DNA from: Mycobacterium sp. URHB0044
Lineage (GTDB): Bacteria > Actinomycetota > Actinomycetes > Mycobacteriales > Mycobacteriaceae
DNA: 64,000 nucleotides
Assembly (NCBI RefSeq): GCF_000620625.1
Contig: NZ_JIAW01000001.1
Span: 558,001 to 622,000, forward strand
Direction: 5' to 3'
A program made the translations under genes and the position numbers. Below the pieces are notes generated by a model. That model made no database searches, was not told the origin of the DNA, and saw only the letters and a program-made list of their open reading frames with translations. The first letter of the stretch is position 1. The number at the start of each line of letters is the position of its first letter. Of this stretch, positions 20,360-30,571 are shown piece after piece.

Positions 20360-23300
20360 CTAGGAGGCGGCCTTGAGGGTGATGTCGGAGATCGCCGACT
20401 CGCTCTTGCCGTCGACGGTGCCCAGCGTCGTGATCCACACCAGCACGGTGGAGGTAGGCGTCGGGTTCGTGATGGCGATGGTGTTGGAGCCGGTCTTCAT
20501 CGGCGTCGGCGGGCTGAGCTCGGTGGTGTCCTCCAGCGACGCGGGCGTCGCGGTCTGGGCGGACCGGATCTGGATCGAGGTCCCTGTGCTGTTGAGGCTC
20601 AACGTGACCGAGGCCAGCGCGGTGGGCTTCGGCAGCTGCAGCAGCAGCCCGACACCGCTCTTGAAGTTCGGGAACGGCACGGGGTCGCTGTAGGTGTCGG
20701 TGGACCACGACGTCGACGGGTTGCCATCGATCGCCTGGCTCGCCGCGTCCGGATTGTCGGCCTCGCCCCCTGGCGAGAAGACCGTTGCGCGTAGGGGTTT
20801 CACAACGCTGCCGTCGGCGGTGCTGGTGGTGGAGCTGGAGGGATCGTTGAGCCCGAGTTCATCGCCCTGCAGCGGGCCGCCGACGTCACCGAAGACCCGA
20901 CTCAACACCGTGGCCAGGACGACGAGCGCGACGACGAGGACCACTGCGCCGACGCTGACACCGATCACCAGGCCCTTGCGGCGTCGGGCCTGCGCCTCCG
21001 GGTCGTTGTGAGCTTGGAACCGCTGGTGCGGCTGCGCCGGTTCGTCGACCGGAGTGATGGTTTCGGTGCGATCGGCGACCGCGGTGGCCTGCTGGAGGAG
21101 GTTGAGCAGGGTGGGCGCGGAGCGGATGCCACCGTTCTCCTGGACGGCGCGGGCCGCTGCTGCTGAGATCTGGAACGGAATGTCCCTGTCGATGGCGCGC
21201 GGCTCGACGGGTTCGCCTGCGGCGTCCAGCTCGGCGGCCTCCATACCGCTGCGTACCCCCGACTCGGGAAGCGGCCAGCGGTTGGTCAGGAGTGCGTAGA
21301 GGGCGGCGCCGACGCCGCGGATGTCGTCCTCGGGCGTGGCGTCGGGCAGCGTGGCGGGGAACGCGAGCGCGACGTCGCCGTCGATGCTGACCCGCACCCG
21401 GCCGGGGTGATCGATGGAAAGGGCGACGCCTTCGCGGTGGGCGGCGTCGGCCGCGGCGGCGAGTGACTGGATGGCGCGCGCGCCGCCGATCGGCGAAGGC
21501 GCGGTCTCGGCGACCTCGGCAAGTGATCCGCCGCGGATCCATTCCGCCACCACCAGGCCACCGGAGCCGGTCCTGGCGACGTCGAGGATGCGCGCCACGC
21601 CTGGCGTTTCGATGTGACTCAACTTCATTGTCCGCGAAAGGATCTCGGAGAGCTCGGCGTCTGGCAGGACGGCATCGGGATCGACGAAGGTCAGTGCCAC
21701 CTGGCGGTCGAGGGCGGTGTCCAGCGCATGCCAGAACTGCAGGTGCGGTGGACCCCCGTGAAAGACCAATAGCCGGTAACGGCCACCGGCGATGGTGGCG
21801 CCGGGGATGAGGTGGACGTCGTCCTCGGCGGTGGCGGCCTCGATCGGCGGCTCGTTCGGCATGCCGAGGGTGAGCGGCTCGCGCGTCGGGTCGCCGCCGT
21901 AGTCGGCGGGCGGCCGACCGGACGCGGGAAACGGGGCGTCGGGCGGGACGTCGGGCTGGAAGTCGTCGGCGGCCTGGCGCGGAATGCGGGTGGTCGCGCC
22001 CGCATCGCCGGGCGGGGAGTCCGCGGAGTCGTCGGTCACCGCTGGTCCTTTCCGCAGCCCGTCTCCGGCAACCCCTGCCGGAGGTTCCCCCCGCGGAACG
22101 GTCATGCTCTGACGCGGTCGTACGGGGTACGAATTCCTCTGATCAGAGTACGGGAGCGGGCCCATCGGTCGTGGTCGGTCGGCGGGGGCGGGTGGTGGAG
22201 CGGCTACCGCCGGCGGCGGCGCACCCCGGCCCAGCCTCCGCCGGACCCAGGCCAGTGCGGTCGTCGCCTCGGGCACCTTGGCCGCCAGCAGCACGCCCGC
22301 CACGATCGGCAGCATGATCAGGCCGAGCAGCAGCAGCCGCAGCAGAGACCCGGCACCGCCGCCGTGCGCGGTGAGCGACTCCAGGCCGAACAGCTGGTCG
22401 ACGACGTGCCCGATCAGGCCCGCCAGGAGTGATGCCGTGATCGTCACCAGGATGGTGCGCACCACCTGGAGGTTCAGCAGTCGCCCGCCGGGGGGATTCA
22501 GGTTGGCTCGCAACACGACGTAACCGACCGTCGCGCCGGCGAGGAAGCCGAGCCCATTGGCCAGTCCGAGATATCCGGCGACCATCTCGCGGTCGTCGGT
22601 GAGGTGTGGCGCGATCACCGAAGCGACGATCTTGACCGCGGTGATCACGGAGATGAGCACCAGTGGCGTCCACGGCTGTTCGCGGGCGTAGAACACGCGC
22701 AGCTGCAGCAGCACCAGCGCGTAGGGGATCAGCGTGAACGCCGAAAGCGTGATCGCCATCCCGAGGTAACCGGCGTCGACTTCGCCGAAGTTGCCGTATG
22801 CGAACAGCGCGCTGCCGATCGCCGGCCCGCCGACCGTCATGAACGCGACGATCGGGATCAGGGTCACCATGGTCAGCCGGGTCGCCAAGGACAGGTCGGC
22901 CAGCACGGCCGGGGTGTTCTGGGACGCAGCGTTGCGGGACAGCCGGGGCATCACCACGGTCAGCACCGTCACGCCGATCATGCCGAACGGCAACTGCAAG
23001 ACCAGCCAGGTGTAGTTGTAGATCGCCGGGCCGGAAGCCGCTGCGTTGCTGGCGATTTGGTTGCCGACGATGAGGCCGATCTGGCTGATCAGCACGTAGA
23101 GCACCATGGCCGCCGCCATCGTGCCGAATTTCTTCAACCGTTCGTCGATGCCCCACAGCGGCCGGAGGCTGACCCGCTCGCGCCGGATCGCCAGCAGCAG
23201 TACCGCGGTCTGGGCGAAGACGCCGAGCGTGGTGCCGATGCCGAGGACCAGCAGCTTGGCGTTGCCCATCTCGACGGGGTCGACCGAGAGTTCGCCGGGC

Positions 23301-24001
23301 ACGATGACGTACACCACCAAGGTCACGATGGCCACGACGTTGTTGAGTACCGGCGCCCAGGCCGGGGGCCCGAAGACGTTGCGGGTGTTCAGGATTGCCA
23401 TGAACACCGATGACAATCCGTAGAAGATCACCTGCGGCAGCAGCAGGTAGGCGAACGCCGTGGTGAGTGGCTGGTTGACCTGAGGGTCGTCGCCCAGCAT
23501 CAGGTCGACCAGCAGCGGCGCGGCCGCCACCGAGACGACCGTCGCCAACAGCAGCAGGGCGGTGGCGAGGGTGATGAGCCGCCGGACGAACGCCGTCCCG
23601 CCGTCGGCGTCGTCGCGTTCCGCGCGCGCCAGCACCGGAACGAAGATGGCGGTGAACGTGGCCTCCAGCACCAGTGCCGCGACCAGGTTCGGCAGCTGAT
23701 TGGCCACGGAGAACGAACTCGACAGCGCCGCACCGAGGATCGCCGCCAACAACACGATGCGGATGAAGCCGGTGATCCGGCTGATCAGGGTCGCGAACGC
23801 CATGCCCCAGGACCGGGAAACCACTGCGGCGTCCGAGAGTTCCTGCCGTCCGGCGCGTCGGCGCGGCGCCGGGCCGCGCGGGATCCGCTGATGCGGCGGC
23901 GCGGGTGCCTGCCTGCGCGGCGGAGGGGGTGGCGCCCAGTTCGATGGCGGGGGGAGCGGCCGGCGGGGCGGCGGCGGCGCCGGCGGTCGCGGCGTGCTCA
24001 C
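20360..24001 (-). CDS. murJ: MurJ (MviN) lipid II flippase with C-terminal pseudokinase
   Basis: 1213-aa membrane protein. The start is GTG 24001, overlapping the upstream TGA as GTGA; an ATG at 24088 lies inside the upstream gene. A proline-rich N-terminus is followed by the MurJ domain with about 14 membrane segments (residues about 60-590), a linker, a pseudokinase domain (starting GATIAGGRYRLLVFHGG; the catalytic loop is not conserved), one membrane helix (GLVIGVSVGAVVLVVALVVLA) and an extracellular carbohydrate-binding-like domain. In M. tuberculosis the phosphorylated pseudokinase binds FhaA and controls lipid II export. Confidence 0.95.
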   Translation of the reverse strand: MSTPRPPAPPPPRRPLPPPSNWAPPPPPRRQAPAPPHQRIPRGPAPRRRAGRQELSDAAVVSRSWGMAFATLISRITGFIRIVLLAAILGAALSSSFSVANQLPNLVAALVLEATFTAIFVPVLARAERDDADGGTAFVRRLITLATALLLLATVVSVAAAPLLVDLMLGDDPQVNQPLTTAFAYLLLPQVIFYGLSSVFMAILNTRNVFGPPAWAPVLNNVVAIVTLVVYVIVPGELSVDPVEMGNAKLLVLGIGTTLGVFAQTAVLLLAIRRERVSLRPLWGIDERLKKFGTMAAAMVLYVLISQIGLIVGNQIASNAAASGPAIYNYTWLVLQLPFGMIGVTVLTVVMPRLSRNAASQNTPAVLADLSLATRLTMVTLIPIVAFMTVGGPAIGSALFAYGNFGEVDAGYLGMAITLSAFTLIPYALVLLQLRVFYAREQPWTPLVLISVITAVKIVASVIAPHLTDDREMVAGYLGLANGLGFLAGATVGYVVLRANLNPPGGRLLNLQVVRTILVTITASLLAGLIGHVVDQLFGLESLTAHGGGAGSLLRLLLLGLIMLPIVAGVLLAAKVPEATTALAWVRRRLGRGAPPPAVAAPPPAPADRPRPMGPLPYSDQRNSYPVRPRQSMTVPRGEPPAGVAGDGLRKGPAVTDDSADSPPGDAGATTRIPRQAADDFQPDVPPDAPFPASGRPPADYGGDPTREPLTLGMPNEPPIEAATAEDDVHLIPGATIAGGRYRLLVFHGGPPHLQFWHALDTALDRQVALTFVDPDAVLPDAELSEILSRTMKLSHIETPGVARILDVARTGSGGLVVAEWIRGGSLAEVAETAPSPIGGARAIQSLAAAADAAHREGVALSIDHPGRVRVSIDGDVALAFPATLPDATPEDDIRGVGAALYALLTNRWPLPESGVRSGMEAAELDAAGEPVEPRAIDRDIPFQISAAAARAVQENGGIRSAPTLLNLLQQATAVADRTETITPVDEPAQPHQRFQAHNDPEAQARRRKGLVIGVSVGAVVLVVALVVLATVLSRVFGDVGGPLQGDELGLNDPSSSTTSTADGSVVKPLRATVFSPGGEADNPDAASQAIDGNPSTSWSTDTYSDPVPFPNFKSGVGLLLQLPKPTALASVTLSLNSTGTSIQIRSAQTATPASLEDTTELSPPTPMKTGSNTIAITNPTPTSTVLVWITTLGTVDGKSESAISDITLKAAS

Positions 24002-26358
24002 TGTTCTTCCGGTGTGTGGGCCATCGCGCTGCGGCGACGCGGCCGGTCGAGATCGGCGCGGTCGGGCTGGCCGCGGAAGCGGTGCCACAACCGTCGTCCG
24101 GCCAGCAGGACGAGCACGGCACCCGCCGAGAGCGTGATGAAGAACAGCACCTTGCCGTACGCGTTCGAGTGCACCGACAGTCGGACCGGTTCGCCGAGCG
24201 GCACACCGTCGGCGGTGTGCAGCGCCACGTCGACGGCCACCCGTTGGGTGAAGTGCACCTCGATCGGAACGCGCAGCGGGAGGAATCCGGGTGGCAGTTC
24301 GATCTCACCCATGTCGGTGACCGTCATCCCTGGCGGTGCGTCGACGGCGAGGCGCACCCGGATGGGCACCGGCAGGTCGTTGCGCAACGCGAGGGGGAGG
24401 GGGCTGCGCTCGGTGGCCAGGGTGTACGAGCCGCCGGGGTTGACGATCGTCACGGCGCCGAACAGGTCGTCGACCGTCGCGCCGGTGGTGTGCACCCGCT
24501 GTCCGGCCATCCCGTTGCGGGCGTCGGGCGGCACCGACTGGCTCAGCGCCCGCAGCATGTCCTCGCGCAGCGGCGCGGTGTACTGCGTTCCGGTCAGTCC
24601 GGTGCGCGGGTCGACGGTCAGCGCCGACGTCAGATCCCGCAGCCTGCCGGACACCCTCGCCACCTCGGAGGTGACCGAATCGTCGAACCGGGCGCGCGCG
24701 TTGCCGAGCGCGTCGGGGGGTAGCGGTTGTGCCGCCTCCTGCGGCACGGCCTGGGTCTCGGCGATCACCGCGGTCAGTGGCCGCGGAACCGACAGTCCAG
24801 AGTGGATGGAGGTGGCGAGCGTGGAGAGGACGGCGGCCGCGTCGTCGGGGCTGAGGTCCCACGCCAGCGGAGGCACCAGGATCTGGGTGCGCGGTTCGGC
24901 ATCGGACCGGAGTCCCCGCCACAGCAGCGAGGCCAACGCGTCCTGACGTCGGGCGACGGCGGAGTCGTGTCGCAGCGGTACGTCCAGCGACGCATCGAGG
25001 TACGACGGCGCCATCGGCGCGCGGCCCGCGCCGGCGAGCGCCGCACCGACCATCGGGTCGACAGGGGCCGTGACGACCTCGGGGGTGTACCGGCGCGGGG
25101 CGACGTCCACCGGGGCGGCTTCACCGGCGGCGGAGTCCTGCACGGTGTACTCGGGAGCGGCGATCGCGACGGTCGGGCCCTGCTCGGACAGCATGCGCAC
25201 CGCAGGCCCGGTGAGCGGCCCGTCACCGACCAGGGTCGCGCCCCGCACGGATGCGACGCCGAGGATCTGGTCGACGATGGCGTTCGTGTCGGTGGTGGCC
25301 ACCGTGTCGAGGCCGGGGTCGCCGACCCGTTGCAGCGCGCCGAGGTCGGCCTGGGCGTACACCGACGGTGCCACGCACATTCGCTGGGCCAGGGTCTTCA
25401 GCCGGTTGAGCCAATTCACCGCCGCGTCCTGGCCGGTGCCGGGATGGGTGGGTGAGTTCAGCCCGCCGCCGGGCTGGTCGTTGACGACGTAACCGGACGT
25501 CATCGCGTTCACGGTGACGAGCAGATCGGGGTCGACGGCGAGGCACGCAGCGCTGCGGACCTGGCCGCCGGGGTCGACGGCGGGGCTGGTGGCGAAGTCG
25601 ATCGCCGCGAGCAGCGTGTCGAGCCGGCCACCACCGCCGAGCGAAGCCGCCAGATCGTCGTCGACCAGCCGCACGGGCGTGACGCCGCCGGGCACACCGG
25701 CGGCGAGGCGGGGACGGTCGGCCAATGGCCACAACATGGTGATGCGGGTGGGCCGCGAGGTGTCCGGCGCGATCACCGCCGAAAGGGGATCGGCGGGGTC
25801 GGTGGCCGGATCGGGCGGCACCCCGAGCACGGGCAGCAGGAAGCGCGCGTCGTCGAGCCGGGCGGGCGCGCCGTAGTCGGGGGTGCCGTTGACGTTGACC
25901 AGCACCGGGTAGATGCCGGGTTGCTCGATGCGCAGCGACGGCAGCTCCGCCGAGCGGACCGGATACGCCAGCGTGAACGGGACGTTCTGGCCCCGCTCCA
26001 ATTCCGGTGCGACGGTGATGAAGTCGGCGACCGCCTCGTACTGGTCGACGCCGCCGGCGAGGTTCGTGCGCAGCTCGGGAGACGCGGAGACGGCGGCCGC
26101 GTGCTCGAGGCGCACCATCACGTCGCGCACCGGGCGGTCGCCCACGTTGGTGACGGTCCCCGTGACCGTGACCATGGGTTCGCTCGCCGTGCTGACGATG
26201 TCGGGCGTGACGCGGTCGATGTGGAGCTGGAGGAAGGGAGTGGCGCCCGGCTCGCCCGCGGCGGCCTTCGGCACGAGGGCGGGCACGGCGATCAGCGTCA
26301 GCAGCGCGGCGACGGCAAGCAGGCGTACGCCAGCCGTCCAAGCCGCCCAGCGCGTCAT
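23998..26358 (-). CDS. DUF6049-type exported membrane protein (Rv3909-type)
   Basis: 786-aa protein. It has an N-terminal signal segment ([19 protein letters not shown]), a long extracytoplasmic region, and a C-terminal membrane helix ([18 protein letters not shown], about residues 740-757) followed by an arginine-rich cytoplasmic tail. It is coupled on both sides (ATGA with mutT4, GTGA with murJ). It is widely conserved in actinobacteria next to murJ, which suggests a role in envelope assembly; the function is unproven. Confidence 0.88.
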   Translation of the reverse strand: MTRWAAWTAGVRLLAVAALLTLIAVPALVPKAAAGEPGATPFLQLHIDRVTPDIVSTASEPMVTVTGTVTNVGDRPVRDVMVRLEHAAAVSASPELRTNLAGGVDQYEAVADFITVAPELERGQNVPFTLAYPVRSAELPSLRIEQPGIYPVLVNVNGTPDYGAPARLDDARFLLPVLGVPPDPATDPADPLSAVIAPDTSRPTRITMLWPLADRPRLAAGVPGGVTPVRLVDDDLAASLGGGGRLDTLLAAIDFATSPAVDPGGQVRSAACLAVDPDLLVTVNAMTSGYVVNDQPGGGLNSPTHPGTGQDAAVNWLNRLKTLAQRMCVAPSVYAQADLGALQRVGDPGLDTVATTDTNAIVDQILGVASVRGATLVGDGPLTGPAVRMLSEQGPTVAIAAPEYTVQDSAAGEAAPVDVAPRRYTPEVVTAPVDPMVGAALAGAGRAPMAPSYLDASLDVPLRHDSAVARRQDALASLLWRGLRSDAEPRTQILVPPLAWDLSPDDAAAVLSTLATSIHSGLSVPRPLTAVIAETQAVPQEAAQPLPPDALGNARARFDDSVTSEVARVSGRLRDLTSALTVDPRTGLTGTQYTAPLREDMLRALSQSVPPDARNGMAGQRVHTTGATVDDLFGAVTIVNPGGSYTLATERSPLPLALRNDLPVPIRVRLAVDAPPGMTVTDMGEIELPPGFLPLRVPIEVHFTQRVAVDVALHTADGVPLGEPVRLSVHSNAYGKVLFFITLSAGAVLVLLAGRRLWHRFRGQPDRADLDRPRRRSAMAHTPEEQ

Positions 26359-27140
26359 GGCCCCTGGCCGCAGCCGTTCGCCCGCCGGCCAGGTTTCGGG
26401 GGTGGTGTGGAGTCGTCGGGTCGACGATTACGGGTGTGCGAGTGGGTCTGGGCCCGGCGTCGCGGCGACGAGTGCGGCAATGGCGGCAGGGCCGTGGGCC
26501 CGCCGGAATGCAGCCGGTCGATCAGTTCCCCGGCCACCTCGGCGAGCCTGCGCTCGTCGGCGTACGCCAGCCGGGACGGCAGTTCCTTGAGGGGCACCCA
26601 GGCCACCTCGCTGACTTCGACGTCCTCGTCGGACAGTTCGCCGCCGAGGAAGCGCATGAGGTAGTGGTGCACGGTCTTGTGCACGCGCCTCCCTTCCGTG
26701 ACGAACCAGTAGTCGATGCTGCCGAGGGCGGCCAGCACGCTGCCCTGGATACCGGTCTCCTCGGCGACCTCGCGGATCGCGGTCTGCTCGGCGGTCTCGC
26801 CGAGTTCGATGTGGCCCTTGGGCAGCGACCACAACATCCGGCCCCGACGGTCGAGCCGTCCGATCAGCGCAGCCAGCTGGCCGTCCTTGGGGCCGTCGAT
26901 GCCGTCGATCACGAGGCCGCCCGCTGAGGTCTCGTGCACTGTACGGAGCCGGTCAGGGGGGCGACGGCCGGCGGTGGGCTTGTGACCGTTGTCGGAAGGT
27001 TTGGCGGCACGGGGTTGGCGAGTGTCGGGAGCGGGGGTCGGTTCGCTTGGCTGCGCGAAGGCTTCCGGCGGGCCAGCCGAGCGTCGGCCGCGACGCCTTC
27101 CTCGACGTCGTCGTGGTTTGGCTCGCTCGCCCTCCGACAC
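26355..27140 (-). CDS. mutT4: NUDIX hydrolase MutT4-type
   Basis: 261-aa protein with a basic, low-complexity N-terminus ([12 protein letters not shown]) and a Nudix domain whose box begins [20 protein letters not shown] (about residues 135-155). The start GTG 27140 ([11 protein letters not shown]) fits the family; longer frames run into pcnA promoter sequence. MutT-like enzymes remove damaged nucleotides, but the exact substrate is not evident. It overlaps the next gene by 4 bases and diverges from pcnA. Confidence 0.9.
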   Translation of the reverse strand: MSEGERAKPRRRRGRRRGRRSAGPPEAFAQPSEPTPAPDTRQPRAAKPSDNGHKPTAGRRPPDRLRTVHETSAGGLVIDGIDGPKDGQLAALIGRLDRRGRMLWSLPKGHIELGETAEQTAIREVAEETGIQGSVLAALGSIDYWFVTEGRRVHKTVHHYLMRFLGGELSDEDVEVSEVAWVPLKELPSRLAYADERRLAEVAGELIDRLHSGGPTALPPLPHSSPRRRAQTHSHTRNRRPDDSTPPPKPGRRANGCGQGP

Positions 27141-27244
27141 CCAAGCGATAGTAGCTGCCCTGCAACTTTCCTCCTCGCCGCACTCACCTTCGTGGTCTCC
27201 TTGTCGCCTGGTCGTTACGTCGCCGTGAGCGCGGCGGAGGCTCG

Positions 27245-28750
27245 GTGGAAAGATCAACGAACGTGCCGAACGATCCCAGTGCCGACGTCGAGCTGTTGGC
27301 CGCCGTCAAGGCGCTCCAGCCGCATGCCCAGGTACTGAGTGAGGTGGCCAAGCTGTTCGCCGACGCCCACCATGAGCTCTACCTGGTCGGCGGCAGTGTC
27401 CGCGATGCGCTGCTGGACCGGCCCGTCACCGATCTGGACTTCACCACGGACGCGCGGCCCGAGCGGGTGCAAGAGATCGTGCGGCGCTGGGCCGACGGTC
27501 TCTGGGACACCGGCATCGAGTTCGGCACCATCGGTGCGCTCAAGGGCGATCATCGCCTGGAGATCACGACGTTCCGGGCCGACAGTTACGACCAGGTGTC
27601 GCGCAATCCGCAGGTCCGGTTCGGCGACACCCTCGAAGACGATCTGGTGCGCCGCGACTTCAGCGTCAACGCCATGGCCGTCCGCATCGACCCCAAGGCA
27701 CCCGGCGGGCTCGGCGAATTCCGGGATCCCCTAGGCGGATTGGCGGCGCTGCGGGCCGGCGTGCTGGATACGCCCGCGGCGCCCGAGGTGTCGTTCGGCG
27801 ACGATCCGCTGCGGATGCTGCGCGCGGCGCGGTTCGTCTCGCAGCTCGGCTTCGGCGTCGCGCCACGGGTCCGGGAGGCCATGGTGCGGATGGCGCCGGA
27901 GCTCGGCCGCATCACCGCCGAGCGGGTGGCCGCGGAGCTGGACAAGCTGATCCTGGGTGCCGACCCCGTCGCGGGCATCGACCTGATGGTGCAGACCGGG
28001 TTGGGTGACGTGGTGCTGCCCGAGATCGGGGCCATGCAGATGGCCATCGACGAACATCACCAGCACAAGGACGTCTACCAGCATTCGCTGACGGTGCTGG
28101 CGCAGGCGATGGACCTTGAGGGCGCCGGCGGGCAGGAGCGCAGCGACTCGGGGGATGGAACCGGCTCGGGCGCGGATCTGGTGCTGCGGTGGGCGGCGCT
28201 GCTGCACGACATCGGCAAGCCGGCCACGCGAAGGCACGAGGCCGACGGCGGGGTCAGCTTCCACCACCACGAGGTAGTCGGGGCGAAGATGACCCGCAAG
28301 CGGATGCGGGCGCTGAAGTACTCCAAGCAGATGGTCGACGACGTCTCGCAGCTGGTCTACCTGCACCTGCGGTTCCACGGCTACGGAGACGGCAAGTGGA
28401 CCGACTCCGCCGTGCGCCGCTACGTCACCGACGCCGGGCCGCTGCTGGACCGGCTGCACAAGCTGGTGCGCGCCGATTGCACCACCCGCAACAAGCGGCG
28501 CGCGGCGCGACTGCAGGCCAACTACGACAGCCTCGAGGAGCGCATCGCCGAACTGGCGGCAAAGGAGGACCTGCAGAAGGTGCGGCCCGACCTCGACGGC
28601 AACGAGATCATGGAGATTCTCGGCATCCCGGCGGGCCCCGTCGTCGGCGAAGCGTGGAAGTACCTCAAGGAGCTGAGGTTGGACCGCGGACCGCTCGAGC
28701 ACGACGAGGCCGTCGCCGAACTTCGGAAGTGGTGGAACGCCAGGAGCTGA
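27245..28750 (+). CDS. pcnA: CCA tRNA nucleotidyltransferase / poly(A) polymerase family
   Basis: 501-aa enzyme adding CCA to tRNA 3' ends. The nucleotidyltransferase core has [22 protein letters not shown] (metal-binding DLDF), and [13 protein letters not shown] follows. An HD domain ([13 protein letters not shown], with HHHEV) lies in the C-terminal half. A 17-residue insert ([15 protein letters not shown]) precedes the HD part. The start is GTG 27245, though GTG 27263 is equally plausible. Confidence 0.95.
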   Translation: MERSTNVPNDPSADVELLAAVKALQPHAQVLSEVAKLFADAHHELYLVGGSVRDALLDRPVTDLDFTTDARPERVQEIVRRWADGLWDTGIEFGTIGALKGDHRLEITTFRADSYDQVSRNPQVRFGDTLEDDLVRRDFSVNAMAVRIDPKAPGGLGEFRDPLGGLAALRAGVLDTPAAPEVSFGDDPLRMLRAARFVSQLGFGVAPRVREAMVRMAPELGRITAERVAAELDKLILGADPVAGIDLMVQTGLGDVVLPEIGAMQMAIDEHHQHKDVYQHSLTVLAQAMDLEGAGGQERSDSGDGTGSGADLVLRWAALLHDIGKPATRRHEADGGVSFHHHEVVGAKMTRKRMRALKYSKQMVDDVSQLVYLHLRFHGYGDGKWTDSAVRRYVTDAGPLLDRLHKLVRADCTTRNKRRAARLQANYDSLEERIAELAAKEDLQKVRPDLDGNEIMEILGIPAGPVVGEAWKYLKELRLDRGPLEHDEAVAELRKWWNARS

Positions 28751-28799
28751 GCGTGCGTCCTATCTGGCGTGGGGCGAGCGAAGCGACGGGGGATTTGAC

Positions 28800-29306
28800 A
28801 TGGAGTACTGCCTGGGCGCCGGTGATGGCACGGCGGCGATGTGGACGGCCGAGCCGAATCTGGATACCGACGGTGACGGCGAATTCGACGCCATAGGACT
28901 GGATTTCGACGGCGACGGATTGCTCGACGACGCACTGGCCGACCTCGACGGCGACGGCCTGGCCGACCACGCCGTTCTCGACCTGGACGATGACGGGCAC
29001 GCCGAGGCGTCCTTCACCGACGACGGCTCGGGGACGTGGACCGTCGGGCTCGACGCAAGGGGCCGCGGCGGCGAGGTGCGCTGGTTCGGGCTGGACGGGG
29101 CGGAATCGGTCGGCGGCCCGACCGTCGACTTCGACGGCGACGGCACGGACGACGACCGGCTGCTCGACGCCGACCGCAACGGGCTGGCCGACCGGGCGTT
29201 CGTCGGCGACCAGGCGTACGTCGACGCCGACGGTGACGGGCACTGGGACGTGCGGCTCTCGGACACCGACGGGGACGGCGCCGCGGACACCTCCACGGCC
29301 CTCTAG
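28800..29306 (+). CDS. Asp/Gly-repeat putative calcium-binding protein (Rv3906c-type)
   Basis: 168-aa very acidic protein with about nine DxDGDG-like motifs (DTDGDGEFD, DFDGDGLLD, DLDGDGLAD, DADGDGHWD, DTDGDGAAD), like dockerin or thrombospondin type-3 calcium loops. No signal peptide is visible. It starts ATG 28800 with GGGGGA upstream, 49 bp after pcnA, matching the place of Rv3906c. Function unknown. Confidence 0.82.
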   Translation: MEYCLGAGDGTAAMWTAEPNLDTDGDGEFDAIGLDFDGDGLLDDALADLDGDGLADHAVLDLDDDGHAEASFTDDGSGTWTVGLDARGRGGEVRWFGLDGAESVGGPTVDFDGDGTDDDRLLDADRNGLADRAFVGDQAYVDADGDGHWDVRLSDTDGDGAADTSTAL

Positions 29307-29412
29307 CGACCAACGGCGTGCTCGATTTTGGGATCGGTAGCGGCCTCGACGGTCTTCAATGGTCCGCAACGGCAAAAGCCACTGGGGCGGCGCCAGTGAA
29401 GGGATCCGATCG

Positions 29413-29721
29413 ATGAAGCGAGGCTCGCGGTTGGCGGCGACGGTGGCGATGTCCACCGGCCTGACCATCGCCGGAATGGCACTGGCTGCCGGATCGGCTC
29501 AAGCCGACGGCCCCAGCTACAACGGTGGCAACTGTCCGTACGGCGTCACGTGCACGCACTGGTTTCCAGGTGACCCACTGATCCCCGGCAGCCAGGTCCT
29601 CAGTTGGGACTGGAACGTCCCGCACGACTGGTACTGGAACTCCGAGGGCATCGTCGACGTCACGACCAACACGATGTACCCGTGGCACGGCACGCCGCAC
29701 CCGGCTGCGCCGCCGGCCTAG
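29413..29721 (+). CDS. Small secreted protein
   Basis: 102-aa protein starting ATG 29413 (MKRGSRLAATVAM) with AAGGGA upstream. It has a typical signal peptide ending AAGSAQA/DGPS. The mature part holds two cysteines (GNCPYGVTC) and several tryptophans (HWFPGD, SWDWNVPHDWYWN). Similar small exported proteins occur in mycobacteria; the function is unknown. It converges with the TIGR03084-type gene across a repeat. Confidence 0.8.
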   Translation: MKRGSRLAATVAMSTGLTIAGMALAAGSAQADGPSYNGGNCPYGVTCTHWFPGDPLIPGSQVLSWDWNVPHDWYWNSEGIVDVTTNTMYPWHGTPHPAAPPA

Positions 29722-29722
29722 C

Positions 29723-29799
29723 GCCCGGGTTGGATGGGGCTCTTCTCTTCGTTCATCGCCCGGGTTGGATGGGGCTCTTCTCTTCGTTCATCGCCCGGG
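29723..29799. repeat. 35-bp tandem repeat, two copies plus 7 bp, with mini-ORFs on minus strand
   Basis: Identical units at 29723-29757 and 29758-29792 and a partial GCCCGGG at 29793-29799. Read on the minus strand each unit is a 12-residue ORF ([12 protein letters not shown]). The stop of the upstream gene (29788-29790) overlaps the first ATG, and the first mini-ORF stop overlaps the second ATG. The second ends in TAG at 29718-29720. The unit length, 35, is again 2 modulo 3. Confidence 0.92.
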
Positions 29800-30561
29800 C
29801 CCAGGCGGGCCCGCGAACGCCTGCGCGATCGTCAACCACGTCCGCGCGTCGGCGCCCTCGGCGGTCACGTCGAGCTCGGCGCGCGGCCGACGCTGCGTGA
29901 CCAGCAGGCAAAAGTCCTCGGCCGATCCCGTCACGCGCTGCGCGGCGTCCGAGGGGCCCCACGACCACGTCTCGCCCGCGGGTGCCCGCAGTTCGACGAG
30001 GAACGGCTCGGCAGGCGCGGGCAGCCCGTTGACGGCGAACGCGAAATCCCGCGTTCGCACCCCGATGTGAGCGATCGAGCGCAGGCGGGCCGTGGCCGGC
30101 CGCGTCACGCCGAGCGCATCGGCGACGTCGAGGCCGTGCGCCCAGGTCTCCATCAGCCGGGCGGTCGCCATCGACGCCGCGCTCATCGGCGGACCGAACC
30201 ACGGCAGTTTGCGGCCGTCGGCGACGCCGAGGAGTTCGTCGTGCAGCCGGGTCCTGGTGCGCCGCCACTCGTCGAGCATCTCGGCGGGCGGCATCGCGGA
30301 CAGCTCCTCGGCGCCTTCGTCGACGAACCCCGTCGGATTCGTGGCCGCCTGCGTGAGCACCTCGGCGAAGCCGGGCTCGTCGGTGACGGCGATGACCGCG
30401 ACCCGATCGGTCCACAACAGATGCGCGATCTGGTGCGCAATGGTCCAGCCCGGCGCTGGCGTCTCGGTGCGCCAGCGCTCCGGCGGCAGGCCGGCGACGA
30501 GCGCGTCGAGCTCGTCGCTCTCCGCACGAAGGTCGGCCACCACCGTGTCCGCTCCAGCCAT
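29788..30561 (-). CDS. TIGR03084 / maleylpyruvate isomerase-like family protein (Rv0036c-type)
   Basis: 257-aa protein with an N-terminal DinB-like four-helix domain; [15 protein letters not shown] (about residues 38-52) provides the metal-site His pattern seen in mycothiol-dependent enzymes. The C-terminal part has [14 protein letters not shown]. The start ATG 30561 ([14 protein letters not shown]) follows a 10-bp gap to the upstream MFS gene. The substrate is unknown. The stop lies in the 35-bp repeat. Confidence 0.85.
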   Translation of the reverse strand: MAGADTVVADLRAESDELDALVAGLPPERWRTETPAPGWTIAHQIAHLLWTDRVAVIAVTDEPGFAEVLTQAATNPTGFVDEGAEELSAMPPAEMLDEWRRTRTRLHDELLGVADGRKLPWFGPPMSAASMATARLMETWAHGLDVADALGVTRPATARLRSIAHIGVRTRDFAFAVNGLPAPAEPFLVELRAPAGETWSWGPSDAAQRVTGSAEDFCLLVTQRRPRAELDVTAEGADARTWLTIAQAFAGPPGPGR

Positions 30562-30571
30562 GGTTGTCTCC

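Noticed and set aside
22143..24308. 721-codon minus-strand ORF inside murJ and its upstream gene
   Set aside because: Out-of-frame shadow of murJ, very rich in Arg and Gly.
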